Positions 34,037-43,602 of a stretch of 64,000 nt of DNA are shown here, one piece after another. Each line of letters begins with the position of its first letter. The first letter of the stretch is position 1. The notes beneath the pieces are model-generated. The model was not told where the DNA came from. It did not search any database and saw only the letters and a program-made list of their open reading frames with translations. The DNA comes from Nocardiopsis potens DSM 45234 (GTDB taxonomy: Bacteria > Actinomycetota > Actinomycetes > Streptosporangiales > Streptosporangiaceae): assembly GCF_000341105.1 (NCBI RefSeq), contig NZ_ANBB01000044.1:106463-170462 (forward strand). The letters run 5' to 3'. The translations under genes and the position numbers were made by a program.

Positions 34037-34357
34037 GTGTCCGAAACGAAGCTTGAGATCCAGATGCTCCACGACCGCCTCCTCCTGCGCGAGCTCCCGG
34101 AGAAGGGCGAGCGGCGCAGCAGCGGCGGACTGGTCATCCCGGACACCGTGAAGATGGCGACCCGCCTCGTATGGGGCGAGGTCTGCGGCGCGGGCACCAG
34201 CGCCCGCCACGTCGCCTCCGGTGACCGGGTGCTGTTCAACCCCGAGGACGCGTTCGAGGTGGAGCTCCATTCGGAGCGCTACCTGGTGCTGCGCGAGCGG
34301 GACGTGCACGCCGTGGCCAACGAGGCCACCGAGCACGGCACCGGCCTCTACCTGTAG
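34037..34357 (+). CDS. GroES-family co-chaperonin paralogue
   Basis: The 106-residue product has the chaperonin-10 beta-barrel pattern: MLHDRLLLREL, a mobile-loop region ERRSSGGLVIPD that in GroES contacts GroEL, GEVCGAG, and GDRVLFNPEDAFEVEL. It has extra residues at both ends, and no groEL follows. It starts at GTG 34037; a TANNNT box (TAATCT, 34025-34030) lies 6 bases upstream, so the mRNA may be leaderless. It sits on the plus strand between tRNA-Ala copies 3 and 4, which are on the minus strand. Whether it works with a GroEL encoded elsewhere is unknown. Confidence 0.85.
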   Translation: MSETKLEIQMLHDRLLLRELPEKGERRSSGGLVIPDTVKMATRLVWGEVCGAGTSARHVASGDRVLFNPEDAFEVELHSERYLVLRERDVHAVANEATEHGTGLYL

Positions 34358-34480
34358 GGCCGCCGGCGGCCGCCCCTCCCCCGCCGCACGGCGGGCGGGC
34401 GGCCGCCGCGGTCCGGCGCGCCGCCGCCTTTCCGGGGCGCCCGCCCGGGGCCGGGTGCGCACGGACCGGGCGCACGCGGG

Positions 34481-34536
34481 CCCATATGAACAGGCCTATA
34501 TGAACGGGCGCATGCGGACAGGGGCATACGAAGGAG
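34481..34536 (+). repeat. Four tandem 14-bp degenerate repeats
   Basis: Units are 34481-34494, 34495-34508, 34509-34522 and 34523-34536. The first two (CCCATATGAACAGG, CCTATATGAACGGG) are close; the last two keep the GCAT and AGG or AG positions. The stretch is AT-rich compared with its surroundings. It ends inside the left arm of the copy 4 terminator. Confidence 0.6.
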
Positions 34537-34574
34537 CGCCCGGAGGCGGGTTCCCCCGCCGCCGGGCGCTCCTT
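34531..34574 (-). terminator. Terminator of tRNA-Ala copy 4
   Basis: AAGGAGCGCCCGG (34531-34543) pairs with CCGGGCGCTCCTT (34562-34574) and a GGCGGG/CCGCC inner stem adds to it. It lies 7 bases beyond the tRNA 3' end. Confidence 0.8.
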
Positions 34575-34580
34575 CCGCTG

Positions 34581-34653
34581 TGGAGCTATGGGGATTCGAA
34601 CCCCAGACCTCCTCCATGCCATGGAGGCGCGCTACCAACTGCGCCATAGCCCC
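34581..34653 (-). tRNA. tRNA-Ala(GGC), copy 4
   Basis: It is identical to the other three copies. Its promoter differs again: TATCCT (complement of 34701-34706) with a -35-like TTCGAC (complement of 34725-34730) 18 bases away. The groES-like gene separates it from copy 3. Confidence 0.97.
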
Positions 34654-34738
34654 GTATCCGGGCCGGTGGGCCGGTCTCCGCCGTCCCGCCGACTCCAGGA
34701 AGGATAGCGGAATCCCGCCGTTCCGTCGAAACGGGGGA

Positions 34739-35359
34739 TCAGCGGTCGTCGCCGAGGATGCGGTCCTCGGGCAGGCTGGAGGCGTTGTGCTCGAGCAGCC
34801 GCCAGCCGCCGGTGTGCAGCGGGCCCAGCAGCGACCAGGAGCAGTTGCCCAGCGGGCCGAGCGCCTGGCGCATCTCCTCGGGCAGGCCGATCATCCGGTT
34901 GATGCCGGCCCGCAGCGCCGCGCCGTGGCCGACCGCGACCAGCAGGCCGCCCTCGGGGACCCGGGCCAGCGCGCGCTGGACCGCGTCGTGCACCCGTTCG
35001 CCCACGTCCAGGATGGGCTCGCCGTCGGGGATCGCCATCCGGGCGTTCTCCTCCGGCCAGCGCCGCCGGATCTCCTCCCGGGTCAGCCCCTCCCAGGAGC
35101 CGCCGTGCCGCTCGCGCAGCCCCTTGTCGACCTCCGGGGCCAGCCCGGTCTCCGCGGCCAGGTAGCCGGCGGTGTCGGCGGCGCGGCGCAGGTCCGAGCA
35201 GACGATCGCGTCCGGGCGCAGCGAGGCGAGCAGCCGGGCGGCGCGGCGCGCCTGCCCGTGCCCGGTCTCGTCCAGCGGGATGTCGGTCTGCCCCTGGAAC
35301 CGCTTTTCGAGGTTCCACTGGGTCTGGCCATGGCGCCAGCAGATGACGCGGCGGGTCAT
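34739..35359 (-). CDS. Histidine phosphatase (phosphoglycerate mutase-like)
   Basis: The 206-residue product has the branch-1 histidine phosphatase signature RHGQTQWN with the phospho-accepting H10, the acid in GSWEGL near residue 96 and the second catalytic His in AVGHGAALR near 152. In actinobacteria this gene usually follows nadD-rsfS, where relatives act as glucosyl-3-phosphoglycerate phosphatase or as broad phosphatases. The substrate is not determined by sequence. It lies 97 bases after rsfS on the same strand and may end that operon. Confidence 0.88.
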   Translation of the reverse strand: MTRRVICWRHGQTQWNLEKRFQGQTDIPLDETGHGQARRAARLLASLRPDAIVCSDLRRAADTAGYLAAETGLAPEVDKGLRERHGGSWEGLTREEIRRRWPEENARMAIPDGEPILDVGERVHDAVQRALARVPEGGLLVAVGHGAALRAGINRMIGLPEEMRQALGPLGNCSWSLLGPLHTGGWRLLEHNASSLPEDRILGDDR

Positions 35360-35456
35360 GCGATCGGCTCCGGTCCGGGTGGGGAACAGGGGGCTGGGGT
35401 CGGTTCCGGGGCGCGGCCCGGGCCCGGTCCCCCGGCCCCGGCGCCCCGGCCCGGGG

Positions 35457-35858
35457 TCAGTTTCCGTTCTCGGCCGCGCTGCGGTCGCGGCCCCGCGCGC
35501 TCTCCGGCAGCGGGATGACGGGGCAGTCCTTCCACAGCCGCTCCAGGCCGTAGTGGCCGCGCTCCTCCTCGTGCTGGATGTGCACGACGATCTCGGCGTA
35601 GTCGAGGAGCACCCAGCGGCCGTCGCGCTCGCCCTCGCGGCGCACCGGCTTGATCCCGGCGCCGTCCCGGAGGCGGTCCTCCACCTCGTCGACGATGGAG
35701 CGGACCTGCCGGTCGCTGGGGGCCGAGCAGAGCACGAAGGCGTCGGTGATGACCAGCTGGTCGCTGACGTCGTAGGCGACGATCTCCTCGGCCAGTTTGT
35801 CCGATGCCGCTTCGGCGGCGATGTTGACGAGCTCCAGGGCCCGGTCGGTGGCGGTCAC
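35457..35858 (-). CDS. rsfS: Ribosomal silencing factor RsfS
   Basis: The 133-residue protein has the RsfS/Iojap core: [58 protein letters not shown] and [10 protein letters not shown]. It binds ribosomal protein L14 and blocks subunit joining during starvation. GTG 35858 overlaps the nadD stop by four bases, so the two are translationally coupled, as in most actinobacteria. The final 20 residues are a charged, probably disordered tail. Confidence 0.93.
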   Translation of the reverse strand: MTATDRALELVNIAAEAASDKLAEEIVAYDVSDQLVITDAFVLCSAPSDRQVRSIVDEVEDRLRDGAGIKPVRREGERDGRWVLLDYAEIVVHIQHEEERGHYGLERLWKDCPVIPLPESARGRDRSAAENGN

Positions 35859-36532
35859 GATGAAGAAGCTGCCTCCCCAGGGCGCTGCCCCGGCTGATCG
35901 TCGAGGTAGAGCCCGGTCTTGTTGATGTAGCGGACGATGCCGTCGGGGACGAGGTACCAGATCGGCTCGCCCTTGCGCACCCGCTCCCGGCACTCGGTGG
36001 AGGAGATCGCCAGTGCGGGGATCTCCACCAGGCTGACCTTGCCGTCGGGCAGGCCGGAGTCGGTCAGCCGGTGCCCGGGGCGGTTGCAGCCCACGAAGTG
36101 CGCGAGATCGAAGAGTTCGTCCACGTTCTGCCAGCTCAGGATAGCGCCCAGCGCGTCGGCCCCGGTGATGAAGAAGAGCTTCACCTCGGGCCCGTAGGCC
36201 TTCCTGAGTTCGCGCAGGGTGTCGATGGTGTAGGTGGGGCCGTCCCGGTCGATCTCCACCCGGCTCACCCGGAACTGCGGGTTCTCCGCGGTGGCGATGA
36301 CCGTCATCAGGTAGCGGTCCTCGGCCGGCGCGACCTTGCTGAGGTCCTTCTGGTAGGGCCGGCCGGTCGGTACGAACAGCACCTCGTCCAGGTGGTAGAG
36401 GTGGGCGACCTCACTGGCCGCGACCAGGTGCCCGTGGTGGATCGGGTCGAACGTGCCGCCCATGACCCCCACGCGCCTGGCCGGCGCCCGGGGCCCGCGC
36501 GGAGCGTCCGCGCCCGCCGCGTCCTTTGCCAC
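35855..36532 (-). CDS. nadD: Nicotinate-nucleotide adenylyltransferase
   Basis: The 225-residue enzyme makes deamido-NAD from nicotinate mononucleotide and ATP. It has the nucleotidyltransferase motif [11 protein letters not shown] close to the N-terminus, [29 protein letters not shown] and the [10 protein letters not shown] motif near the C-terminus. I chose GTG 36532 because GGAG lies 6 bases upstream; another GTG at 36550 is in frame. It overlaps rsfS by four bases. The much longer frame into the M48 gene region is antisense. Confidence 0.94.
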   Translation of the reverse strand: MAKDAAGADAPRGPRAPARRVGVMGGTFDPIHHGHLVAASEVAHLYHLDEVLFVPTGRPYQKDLSKVAPAEDRYLMTVIATAENPQFRVSRVEIDRDGPTYTIDTLRELRKAYGPEVKLFFITGADALGAILSWQNVDELFDLAHFVGCNRPGHRLTDSGLPDGKVSLVEIPALAISSTECRERVRKGEPIWYLVPDGIVRYINKTGLYLDDQPGQRPGEAASSS

Positions 36533-36703
36533 CTGCCGCTCCTTTTCCACCGCTTCCTCCAGCTGGAGCCGAGCGTAGCCGACCCGCGGGCGCGCGGCGT
36601 CCCCGGCCGTTCCGGAGCGGCGCGCGACCGGTGCGAAATTCACGTCATATCTCGTCACCCGAAATCGTGGCGTGCCCCGGGGAGCGGCGCATAGCATGCC
36701 GAT

Positions 36704-37759
36704 ATGGCCACCAACACACCAGACCGTGCCCGCGTCCGACTCACCGAAATCTCCTCGCGCGCCTATGAGCACCCGGCCGACCGCGGCGCCCTGGTGGCGC
36801 TGCGCTCGCTGCGCGGCTTCGACGAGGTGTTCAAGCGCCTCTCCGGCCTGTTCAACGAGCGCGCCCTGAGGCTGATGTTCCTCTCCGGCTCGGTCCGGGT
36901 CAGCGAGCGCCAGTTCCCCGAGGTGTACGACTACGTCCGGGACGCCGCCTACGTGCTCGACCTGGACGAGGTCCCCGAGCTCTACATCCAGATGGACCCC
37001 CGGCCCAACGCGATGGCCATCGGCAGCCAGCGGCCGTTCATCGTGATGACCACCGGCCTGTTCGATCTGCTCGACGCCGAGGAGCAGCGGTTCGTCGTCG
37101 GCCACGAGGTGGGGCACATCCTCTCCGGCCACGCCGTCTACCGCACCATGCTGCTGGCCCTGATCCAGCTGGCCGCCCGGGTCGCCTGGATCCCGCTGGG
37201 CTACATCGGGCTGCGCGCGATCGTCGCCGCCCTGGAGGAGTGGTACCGCAAGTCGGAGCTCTCCTGCGACCGGGCCGGCGTGCTGGCCTCGCAGAACCCC
37301 GACGCCGCCAAGCGCGCCCTGATGAAGATCGCCGGCGGCTCCCGGCTGGCCGAGATGAACCCGGACGCCTTCCTGGAGCAGGCCCGCGAGTACGACCGGG
37401 GCGGCGACGCCCGGGACAGCCTGATCAAGCTGCTCAGCCTGATGGGCACCACCCACCCGTTCGCCGTGGTGCGGATGGCCGAGCTGCACCGGTGGATCGA
37501 GGACGGCTCCTACCGGCGGATCGTCAACGGCGACTACCCGCGGCGCTCCACCGACCGGGACGCCTCGGTGAGCGAGGAGGCGCGCAGCGCGGCCAACTCC
37601 TACAAGGAGTCCTGGGAGCGCTCCGCCGACCCGCTGGTGGGCATGGTGCGCGACGTGGCGGGCAGCGCGGCCAGCGCCGGCGGCAAGATCTTCGACACCG
37701 TCGCCGAGCGCTGGAAGAACGCCGGCCGCTCCGGGAGCGGCGGGCAGAACGGCTCGTGA
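36704..37759 (+). CDS. M48-family metallopeptidase
   Basis: The 351-residue protein has the zinc-binding HEVGH motif near residue 134 in [11 protein letters not shown], preceded by a family-typical [10 protein letters not shown] strand, and the third-ligand helix SELSCDRAG. Unlike HtpX it has only one or two weak hydrophobic stretches ([22 protein letters not shown]), so it may be peripheral or singly anchored. The C-terminal third is charged and likely flexible. It is divergent from nadD. The physiological substrate is unknown; membrane-protein quality control is an inference from relatives. Confidence 0.87.
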   Translation: MATNTPDRARVRLTEISSRAYEHPADRGALVALRSLRGFDEVFKRLSGLFNERALRLMFLSGSVRVSERQFPEVYDYVRDAAYVLDLDEVPELYIQMDPRPNAMAIGSQRPFIVMTTGLFDLLDAEEQRFVVGHEVGHILSGHAVYRTMLLALIQLAARVAWIPLGYIGLRAIVAALEEWYRKSELSCDRAGVLASQNPDAAKRALMKIAGGSRLAEMNPDAFLEQAREYDRGGDARDSLIKLLSLMGTTHPFAVVRMAELHRWIEDGSYRRIVNGDYPRRSTDRDASVSEEARSAANSYKESWERSADPLVGMVRDVAGSAASAGGKIFDTVAERWKNAGRSGSGGQNGS

Positions 37760-37815
37760 GCCGCCGCGGCGCGCCCGCGCGGGCGCGCCGCCCCCTCCCC
37801 CGCAGGTCCCCGCAG

Positions 37816-37849
37816 TGCGGCCCCGCCGGAGCGCTCCGGCGGGGCCGCA
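37816..37849. terminator. 34-bp perfect palindrome between convergent genes
   Basis: The arms 37816-37832 and 37833-37849 are exact reverse complements with no loop (outer TGCGGCCCCGCCGG). It lies between the M48 stop and the methyltransferase stop and probably ends both transcripts. It shares the loop-free design with the 64-bp palindromes but not their sequence. Confidence 0.75.
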
Positions 37850-37888
37850 GTGCCGGGGCCGCACTGCCGGGGCCGCCGGTTCGGCGCA

Positions 37889-38707
37889 CTACGCCTTGCG
37901 CGCGACCCCGCCGGTCATGAAGCGCGCCGCCACCGAGGTGCTGTCCCGCACGATGCCGTCCGGCCGCCACAGCGGCAGCGGCACCATCCCGGGCGGGAGC
38001 AGCTCCAGGCCGTCGAAGTAGGCCAGCAGCTCCTCGACCGTGCGCACCCGGCCGGTGCCGAGCTGGCTGAGCAGCACCTGCTCCAGCTCCTGGCTCTCCG
38101 GGGCGTCGCCGAGCCGGGTGAAGTTGGTGATGAAGAAGAAGGAGCCCGGCACCACCGCCTCGCGCAGCGCGGCCACGATCCCGTTCGGGTCCTCCTCGTC
38201 CAGGATGTGGTGGAGGATCCCGCAGAGCATCACGCAGACCGGCCGGTCGAGGTCGATCGTCTTCCGCACCTCGGGGTGGTCCAGCACGGCGCGCGGGTCG
38301 CGGAGGTCCGCGGTGACCACCTGGGTGTTGGGGTTGTCCGCCAGGATGGCGTGCCCGTGCGCGGAGACCAGCGGGTCGATGTCCACGTAGACCACCCGGG
38401 AGTCCGGGTTCGCCTCCAGCGCGACCTCGTGGGTGTTGCGCACCGTCGGAAGGCCGGAGCCCAGGTCCAGGAACTGGTCCACGCCCTCCTGCTCGGCCAG
38501 GGTGCGCACCACCCGGTGCAGGATCGCCCGGTTGTGCAGGGCGATCTCCTTCAGCTCGGGCATCACCTCGAGGCTGGCCCGGGCCACCTCGCGGTCGACG
38601 GCGTAGTTGTCCTTGCCGTCGAGCATCACATCGTAGACCCGGGCGGCCGTCGGCACGCCCTGGTCGAACACCGAGGTCGGCGGGGCCGAGCTCCTGTCAT
38701 CGGTCAT
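37889..38707 (-). CDS. DUF574 (S-adenosylmethionine-dependent) methyltransferase
   Basis: The 272-residue product matches the actinobacteria-specific DUF574 family: SVFDQGVPTAARVYDVMLDGKDNYAVDRE at the N-terminus, SAM-binding FLDLGSGLPT near residue 100 and VVYVDIDPLV after it. No substrate is established for the family, which is greatly expanded in Streptomyces and its relatives. ATG 38707 is supported by AGGAG 6 bases upstream. It stands between the M48 gene (convergent) and proA. Confidence 0.88.
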   Translation of the reverse strand: MTDDRSSAPPTSVFDQGVPTAARVYDVMLDGKDNYAVDREVARASLEVMPELKEIALHNRAILHRVVRTLAEQEGVDQFLDLGSGLPTVRNTHEVALEANPDSRVVYVDIDPLVSAHGHAILADNPNTQVVTADLRDPRAVLDHPEVRKTIDLDRPVCVMLCGILHHILDEEDPNGIVAALREAVVPGSFFFITNFTRLGDAPESQELEQVLLSQLGTGRVRTVEELLAYFDGLELLPPGMVPLPLWRPDGIVRDSTSVAARFMTGGVARKA

Positions 38708-38864
38708 GGGGGGCTCCTGAGGGTGCGAGAACGCCTGCGGCAGCGGCATCCTAGCGTTTCCGGCCCCTCCTCCGGGACACCCCCGGGCCCGTTCCGGGGC
38801 GGCGCCCGCGGCGCCGCGGCCCCCTCGGCGCGCCGAGGGGGCCGCGGGATCCTCCGGCCGCTGC

Positions 38865-40121
38865 CTAGCGCACGTGGCCGTCGCCGGTGACCACGTACTT
38901 GGTCGAGGTCATCTCGCGCAGCCCCATCGGGCCGCGGGCGTGCAGCTTCTGGGTGGAGATGCCGATCTCCGCGCCGAAGCCGAACTCGCCGCCGTCGGTG
39001 AACCGGGTCGAGGCGTTGACCATGACCGCGGCCGAGTCGACCCGGGAGACGAACCGGCGGGCCGCCGACTGCGAGTCGGTGACGATCGCCTCGGTGTGCG
39101 AGGTGGAGTACTCGCGGATGTGCGCGACCGCCTCGTCCAGCGAGTCCACCACCTTGACCGCGATGTCCATGGACAGGTACTCGGTGCCCCAGTCCGCCTC
39201 GGTCGCCGGGACCACCCGGTCGTCGTGGGCCAGCACCGCGTCGTCGCCGTGCACGGTGACGCCCAGGTCGGCCAGGGCGGAGAGGAACCGCGGCAGGAAC
39301 CGGTCGGCCACCGCCCGGTGCACCAGGGCGGTCTCCGCGGCGTTGCACACCGAGCACCGCTGCGCCTTGGCGTTCAGCGCGATCGCCAGGGCCTTGTCCA
39401 GGTCGGCGTGCTCGTCGACGTAGACGTGGCAGTTGCCCTCGCCGGTCTCGATCACCGGGACGGTGGACTCGCGCACCACCGCCTGGATCAGCGACCCGCC
39501 GCCGCGCGGGATGAGCACGTCGACCAGGCCGCGGGCGCGCATCAGGGCCTGCGCGGAGTCCCGGCCTGCGCCGGGGACCAGCTGCACGGCGTCCGCCGGC
39601 ACGTCGGTCTTGTCCAGCGCCCCGCGGATCACCTCGACGATCCGGGTGTTGGAGGAGTAGGCGGAGGAGGAGCCGCGGAGCAGCGCGGCGTTGCCGCTCT
39701 TCAGGCAGAGCACGGCGGCGTCCGCGGTGACGTTGGGCCGGCCCTCGTAGATGATGCCGATGACGCCCATCGGGACCCGGATCTGGGTCAACTCCAGCCC
39801 GTTGGGCAGCACCGAGCCGCGGACCACCTCGCCCACCGGGTCCGGCAGCTCGGCGACCTCGCGCACCGCGGCGGCGATCGCGGCGACCCGCTCCTCGGTC
39901 AGGGTGAGCCGGTCGACCATCGCGCCGGGCTCGCCCGCCTCCCGGGCCCGCTCCACGTCCTCGGCGTTGGCCTCGACGATGGAGGCGGCCTCGGCCACCA
40001 GGGCGTCGGCCACCGCGTGCAGCGCCGCGTCCTTGGCCTCCCGGCCGAGCGGGGCGAGTTCGGCCGCCGCCTCCTTGGCCCGCCGTGCGGCGGCGTGCAC
40101 CTCGCGCTCGGTGTCACTCAT
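38865..40121 (-). CDS. proA: Glutamate-5-semialdehyde dehydrogenase
   Basis: The 418-residue enzyme reduces gamma-glutamyl phosphate with NADPH in proline synthesis. It has the catalytic-cysteine region [14 protein letters not shown] near residue 260, the substrate motif [13 protein letters not shown] and the [13 protein letters not shown] block. The length is normal. It lies 105 bases after proB on the same strand; the gap has no obvious terminator, so the two are probably one transcript. Confidence 0.96.
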   Translation of the reverse strand: MSDTEREVHAAARRAKEAAAELAPLGREAKDAALHAVADALVAEAASIVEANAEDVERAREAGEPGAMVDRLTLTEERVAAIAAAVREVAELPDPVGEVVRGSVLPNGLELTQIRVPMGVIGIIYEGRPNVTADAAVLCLKSGNAALLRGSSSAYSSNTRIVEVIRGALDKTDVPADAVQLVPGAGRDSAQALMRARGLVDVLIPRGGGSLIQAVVRESTVPVIETGEGNCHVYVDEHADLDKALAIALNAKAQRCSVCNAAETALVHRAVADRFLPRFLSALADLGVTVHGDDAVLAHDDRVVPATEADWGTEYLSMDIAVKVVDSLDEAVAHIREYSTSHTEAIVTDSQSAARRFVSRVDSAAVMVNASTRFTDGGEFGFGAEIGISTQKLHARGPMGLREMTSTKYVVTGDGHVR

Positions 40122-40226
40122 GGCGTTCCGTCCGTTCTGCGCTGTCGTTTCCTGGGGGTCCTGCCGTGTTCGGGTGCGGTTCCGGCCCGGGGCGGCGCCC
40201 GTCGCGGGGCGCGCCTCCGGGCCGGG

Positions 40227-41411
40227 TCAGGGGCGTTCGCCGTCCAGCACGACCAGGTCGTCGCGGTGCACGATCTCCCGCTCGTACTCCGGTCCCAGCT
40301 CCCGGGCGAGCCAGCGGGTGGACCGGCCCATCAGCTCCGGGATCTCCGCGGCGTCGTAGTTGACCAGGCCGCGGGCGATGGTCCGGCCGTCCTCGTCGCA
40401 CAGGTCGACCGGGTCGCCGGCGCTGAACTCGCCCTCGACCTTGACCACGCCGGCCGGGAGCAGCGAGGCGTGCTCCGCGGCGACCGCGCGGACCGCGCCG
40501 GGGTCCAGCACCACGCTGCCGCGCCCGGCGGTGGCGTGCGCCAGCCACAGCTGGCGGGCCGACGGCCTGCGCTCGGTGCTCGCGGTGAACAGGGTGCCGA
40601 CCTCCTCGCCGGCCAGCGCCGGCCCGGCGTCGGCCGCCGCGGCGAGCACCGTCGGCACCCCCGCCTCGGTGGCGATCCGGGCCGACTCCAGCTTGGTGGC
40701 CATGCCCCCGGTGCCGACCCCGCGCCGCCCGGTGCCGCCGACGTCGACGCCGGTGAGCCCGCGCACCGCCGGCACCCACGGGATGCGCCGGGTGCCGGGG
40801 CGGGACGGGTCGCCGTCGTAGAGCGCGTCCACGTCGGAGAGGAGCAGCAGCGCGTCGGCGCGGAGCAGGTGGGCGACGAGGGCGGCGAGCCGGTCGTTGT
40901 CGCCGAAGCGGATCTCGTGCGTGGCGACGGTGTCGTTCTCGTTCACGATGGGCACCGCGCCCATGTCCAGCAGCCGCCGCAGGGTGCGCTGGGCGTTGCG
41001 GTACTGCACCCGGCGCATCATGTCCTCGACGGTGAGCAGCACCTGGGCGGCGGTCAGCCCGTGCCCGGCGAACGCCGCGGTGTAGTGGGCGACCAGCAGG
41101 CCCTGCCCGACGCTGGCCGCCGCCTGCTGGGTGGCCAGGTCCTTGGGGCGGGACGGCAGCCCCAGCGGGGACATGCCCGCGGCGACCGCCCCGGAGGAGA
41201 CCAGGACCAGCTCGGTCCCGGCCGAACGGCGCCGCGCCAGCACGTCGGTGAGTACCGCGATGCGCTCCCGGTCGATGTGCCCGTCAGGGGTGGTCAGCGA
41301 GGAGGAGCCCACCTTGACCACGACCCTGCGCGCGGTCCCCAGCCGGGCCCGCTCGGCCTCCGCACCGCCCTGCCCGCTCGTCCCCGCATGTGTCGTACCT
41401 GTTCCGTGCAC
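40227..41411 (-). CDS. proB: Glutamate 5-kinase
   Basis: The 394-residue protein phosphorylates glutamate in the first step of proline synthesis. An amino acid kinase domain starts with RRVVVKVGSSSL near residue 35, followed by LVSSGAVAAGM, IVNENDTVAT, FGDNDRLAALV and LLLLSDVDALY. The C-terminal quarter is a PUA domain. I chose GTG 41411, with GGGAAG 9 bases upstream; the N-terminal 30 residues look disordered and the real start could be further in. It lies between obgE and proA, the standard actinobacterial order. Confidence 0.94.
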   Translation of the reverse strand: MHGTGTTHAGTSGQGGAEAERARLGTARRVVVKVGSSSLTTPDGHIDRERIAVLTDVLARRRSAGTELVLVSSGAVAAGMSPLGLPSRPKDLATQQAAASVGQGLLVAHYTAAFAGHGLTAAQVLLTVEDMMRRVQYRNAQRTLRRLLDMGAVPIVNENDTVATHEIRFGDNDRLAALVAHLLRADALLLLSDVDALYDGDPSRPGTRRIPWVPAVRGLTGVDVGGTGRRGVGTGGMATKLESARIATEAGVPTVLAAAADAGPALAGEEVGTLFTASTERRPSARQLWLAHATAGRGSVVLDPGAVRAVAAEHASLLPAGVVKVEGEFSAGDPVDLCDEDGRTIARGLVNYDAAEIPELMGRSTRWLARELGPEYEREIVHRDDLVVLDGERP

Positions 41412-41505
41412 GGTGCACGACTTCCCATCTGCCTCGGTTCCCGGACGGCTGAGCCTCCGAACGCCGCCGCCCCGGGACAGGGGGCGGCGGGTACCCCGCG
41501 CGACG

Positions 41506-42870
41506 TCAGGCCAGCCGGTCGTCGGTGCCGCGCGGGCCGGTCGGCGGGAGCGAGGCATCGAGGTCGGGGGCCCAGTCGAAGACCACGGAGTCCTCCTCGG
41601 TGCCGATGTAGACCTCGGCGCCCTCGGTGGCGCCGGCCTTGCGCAGCGCGTCCTCGATACCGAGGCGGTCCAGGCGCTCGCTCAGGTAGCCGACGGCCTC
41701 CTCGTTGGAGAAGTCGGTCTGGCGGACCCAGCGGGCGGGCTTGGCGCCGCTCACCCGGAAGGCGTTCTCGCCGACCTTGACCACCTCAAAGGAGGCGTCG
41801 CCGATCTCGCGCGGGCGCAGCACCACCCGGGTCGGCTCCGGTGCGGGCCGGGCGGCCCGGGCCCGGGCGACCTCCTCGCCCATCGCGTAGGACAGGGCGC
41901 GCAGCCCCTCGCGGCTGGCGGCGGAGATCTCGAAGACCTTCAGGCCGCGCTCCTCCAGCATCGGGCGGACCATCTCGGCCAGCTCGCGCGCCTCGGGCAC
42001 GTCGATCTTGTTCAGCACGACCATGCGCGGGCGGTCGGAGAGGTCGACGTCGGTGAGCTCGCCGTAGGCGGCCAGCTCGGCCTCGAGGGCGTCCAGGTCG
42101 CTGACCGGGTCGCGGTCCTTCTCGTAGGTGGCGCAGTCGAGCACGTGCAGCAGCATGGAGCAGCGCTCGATGTGCCGCAGGAAGGACAGGCCGAGGCCCT
42201 TGCCCGAGCTGGCGCCGGGGATCAGGCCGGGCACGTCGGCGACCACGTACTGCACGGTGCCCGCCTCGACCACGCCGAGGTTGGGCACCAGCGTGGTGAA
42301 CGGGTAGTCGGCGATCTTGGGCCGGGCCGCGGAGAGCGCCGCGATCAGCGAGGACTTGCCGGCGCTGGGGAAGCCGAGCAGGCCGACGTCGGCGATGGTC
42401 TTGATCTCCAGCCGGACGTCGGCGGAGGCCCCCTCCTCGCCCTTGAGCGCGAAGCCGGGCGCCTTCCGCTTGGGCGAGGCCAGCGCCGCGTTGCCCAGGC
42501 CGCCCGCGCCGCCCTCGACCAGGACCAGCCGGGTCCCGGCGCCGACCAGGTCGGCGACGGGCTCGCCGTCCAGGGTGGTGACGACGGTCCCGTCCGGGAC
42601 CGGCAGCACCAGGGTCTCGCCGTTGGCCCCGGCCCGGTTGCCGCCCTTGCCGGGCGCGCCGTTGCCCGCCTTGCGGTGCGGCCGGCGCTGGTACTCCAGC
42701 AGGGTGGCGCTGCCCGGGTCGACCTCCAGGACGATGTCGCCGCCCCGGCCGCCGTTGGCCCCGTCCGGGCCGCCCAGCGGCTTGAACTTCTCACGGTGGA
42801 TGGAGGCACAACCGTGCCCGCCGTCACCGGCCTTGACGTGCAAGACCGCTTCGTCGACGAAATCGGGCAT
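41506..42870 (-). CDS. obgE: Obg-family GTPase
   Basis: The 454-residue GTPase binds the large ribosomal subunit. It has the Gly-rich Obg domain ([30 protein letters not shown]), the G domain with GFPSAGKSS (G1), [10 protein letters not shown] (G2), DVPGLI (G3) and NKID (G4), and a C-terminal OCT domain ([17 protein letters not shown] to [16 protein letters not shown]). ATG 42870 has GGGGAGAAGAGCAC upstream. A hairpin terminator separates it from rpmA, so it likely has its own promoter in the 115-base gap. Confidence 0.97.
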   Translation of the reverse strand: MPDFVDEAVLHVKAGDGGHGCASIHREKFKPLGGPDGANGGRGGDIVLEVDPGSATLLEYQRRPHRKAGNGAPGKGGNRAGANGETLVLPVPDGTVVTTLDGEPVADLVGAGTRLVLVEGGAGGLGNAALASPKRKAPGFALKGEEGASADVRLEIKTIADVGLLGFPSAGKSSLIAALSAARPKIADYPFTTLVPNLGVVEAGTVQYVVADVPGLIPGASSGKGLGLSFLRHIERCSMLLHVLDCATYEKDRDPVSDLDALEAELAAYGELTDVDLSDRPRMVVLNKIDVPEARELAEMVRPMLEERGLKVFEISAASREGLRALSYAMGEEVARARAARPAPEPTRVVLRPREIGDASFEVVKVGENAFRVSGAKPARWVRQTDFSNEEAVGYLSERLDRLGIEDALRKAGATEGAEVYIGTEEDSVVFDWAPDLDASLPPTGPRGTDDRLA

Positions 42871-42926
42871 GTGCTCTTCTCCCCGTGTCCTCAGCGGCCC
42901 GGTGGGGCGGACGCCCCTCCGGAGCA

Positions 42927-42961
42927 CGCAGGGCGGGCCAGTCGGCCTGGCCCGCCCTGCG
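42927..42961 (-). terminator. 15-pair hairpin between rpmA and obgE
   Basis: Bases 42927-42941 pair perfectly with 42947-42961 around a 5-base loop (core CAGGGCGGGCCAG). It lies 25 bases beyond the rpmA stop and should end most rplU-rpmA transcripts before obgE. Confidence 0.8.
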
Positions 42962-42985
42962 GTGAAGCGTGATCGTTCGGGCCCG

Positions 42986-43246
42986 CTACTCGGCGGGGAC
43001 CGGGACGATGTTCACGGCCTTGCGGCCGCGCCGGTTGCCGAACTCGACCTTGCCCGCGACCAGCGCGAACAGGGTGTCGTCGCCACCGCGGCCGACGTTG
43101 TCGCCCGGGTGGAAGCGGGTGCCGCGCTGGCGGATGAGGATCTCACCGGCCTTGACGGACTGGCCGCCGAAGCGCTTGACCCCGAGCCGCTTGGCGTTGG
43201 AGTCGCGCCCGTTACGGCTGGACGATGCGCCCTTCTTGTGTGCCAT
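42986..43246 (-). CDS. rpmA: Large ribosomal subunit protein bL27
   Basis: The 86-residue protein shows the L27 pattern from its first residues, [16 protein letters not shown], then [17 protein letters not shown] and [11 protein letters not shown]. The N-terminus reaches the peptidyl transferase centre. No cleavable N-terminal extension like that of Firmicutes is present. It starts 14 bases after rplU, so they share a transcript, and GAGGGG lies before the ATG. Confidence 0.98.
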   Translation of the reverse strand: MAHKKGASSSRNGRDSNAKRLGVKRFGGQSVKAGEILIRQRGTRFHPGDNVGRGGDDTLFALVAGKVEFGNRRGRKAVNIVPVPAE

Positions 43247-43260
43247 CTCGAGCCCCTCCT

Positions 43261-43572
43261 CTACTTCGCAGCGATACCGGTGACGCGCACGCGGGTGTAC
43301 TTCTGGCGGTGACCCAGGCGCTTCTTGTAACCGGTCTTGTTCTTGTACTTCAGCATGTCGATCTTGGGGCCCTTGGCCTCGCCGATGACCTCGGCGGTGA
43401 CCTGGTACCCGTTCAGCTCGGTGGCCTCGCTGATGACCTTGCCGTCGTCGACGACAAGCAGCGGCTCCCACGTCACCGTCGAACCGGCCTCGTCGGAGAC
43501 CCTGTCGATGTTCAAGACGTCATCGACAGACACCTTCTCCTGTCGGCCGCCCGCTCGCACGATCGCGTACAC
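43261..43572 (-). CDS. rplU: Large ribosomal subunit protein bL21
   Basis: The 103-residue protein starts at GTG 43572 ([17 protein letters not shown]) and ends in [18 protein letters not shown], the RNA-binding signature of L21. A GGAAGAGAG site precedes the start. The leader, about 30 bases upstream, contains a small hairpin with a UUCG loop (43603-43618). A minus-strand TAATCT box near 43733 could be the promoter -10. It is the first gene of the rplU-rpmA pair. Confidence 0.98.
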   Translation of the reverse strand: MYAIVRAGGRQEKVSVDDVLNIDRVSDEAGSTVTWEPLLVVDDGKVISEATELNGYQVTAEVIGEAKGPKIDMLKYKNKTGYKKRLGHRQKYTRVRVTGIAAK

Positions 43573-43602
43573 CGGGGAACTCTCTTCCTGCTCGTGGACC
43601 AT

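Noticed and set aside
33292..34653. tRNA-Ala copies as attachment sites of an integrated element
   Set aside because: All four genes are complete with promoters and terminators, and there is no integrase, excisionase or phage gene in the window.
35859..37864. 669-codon frame extending nadD across the M48 gene
   Set aside because: The extension is antisense to the M48 peptidase with its HEVGH motif; nadD's conserved start lies near 36532.
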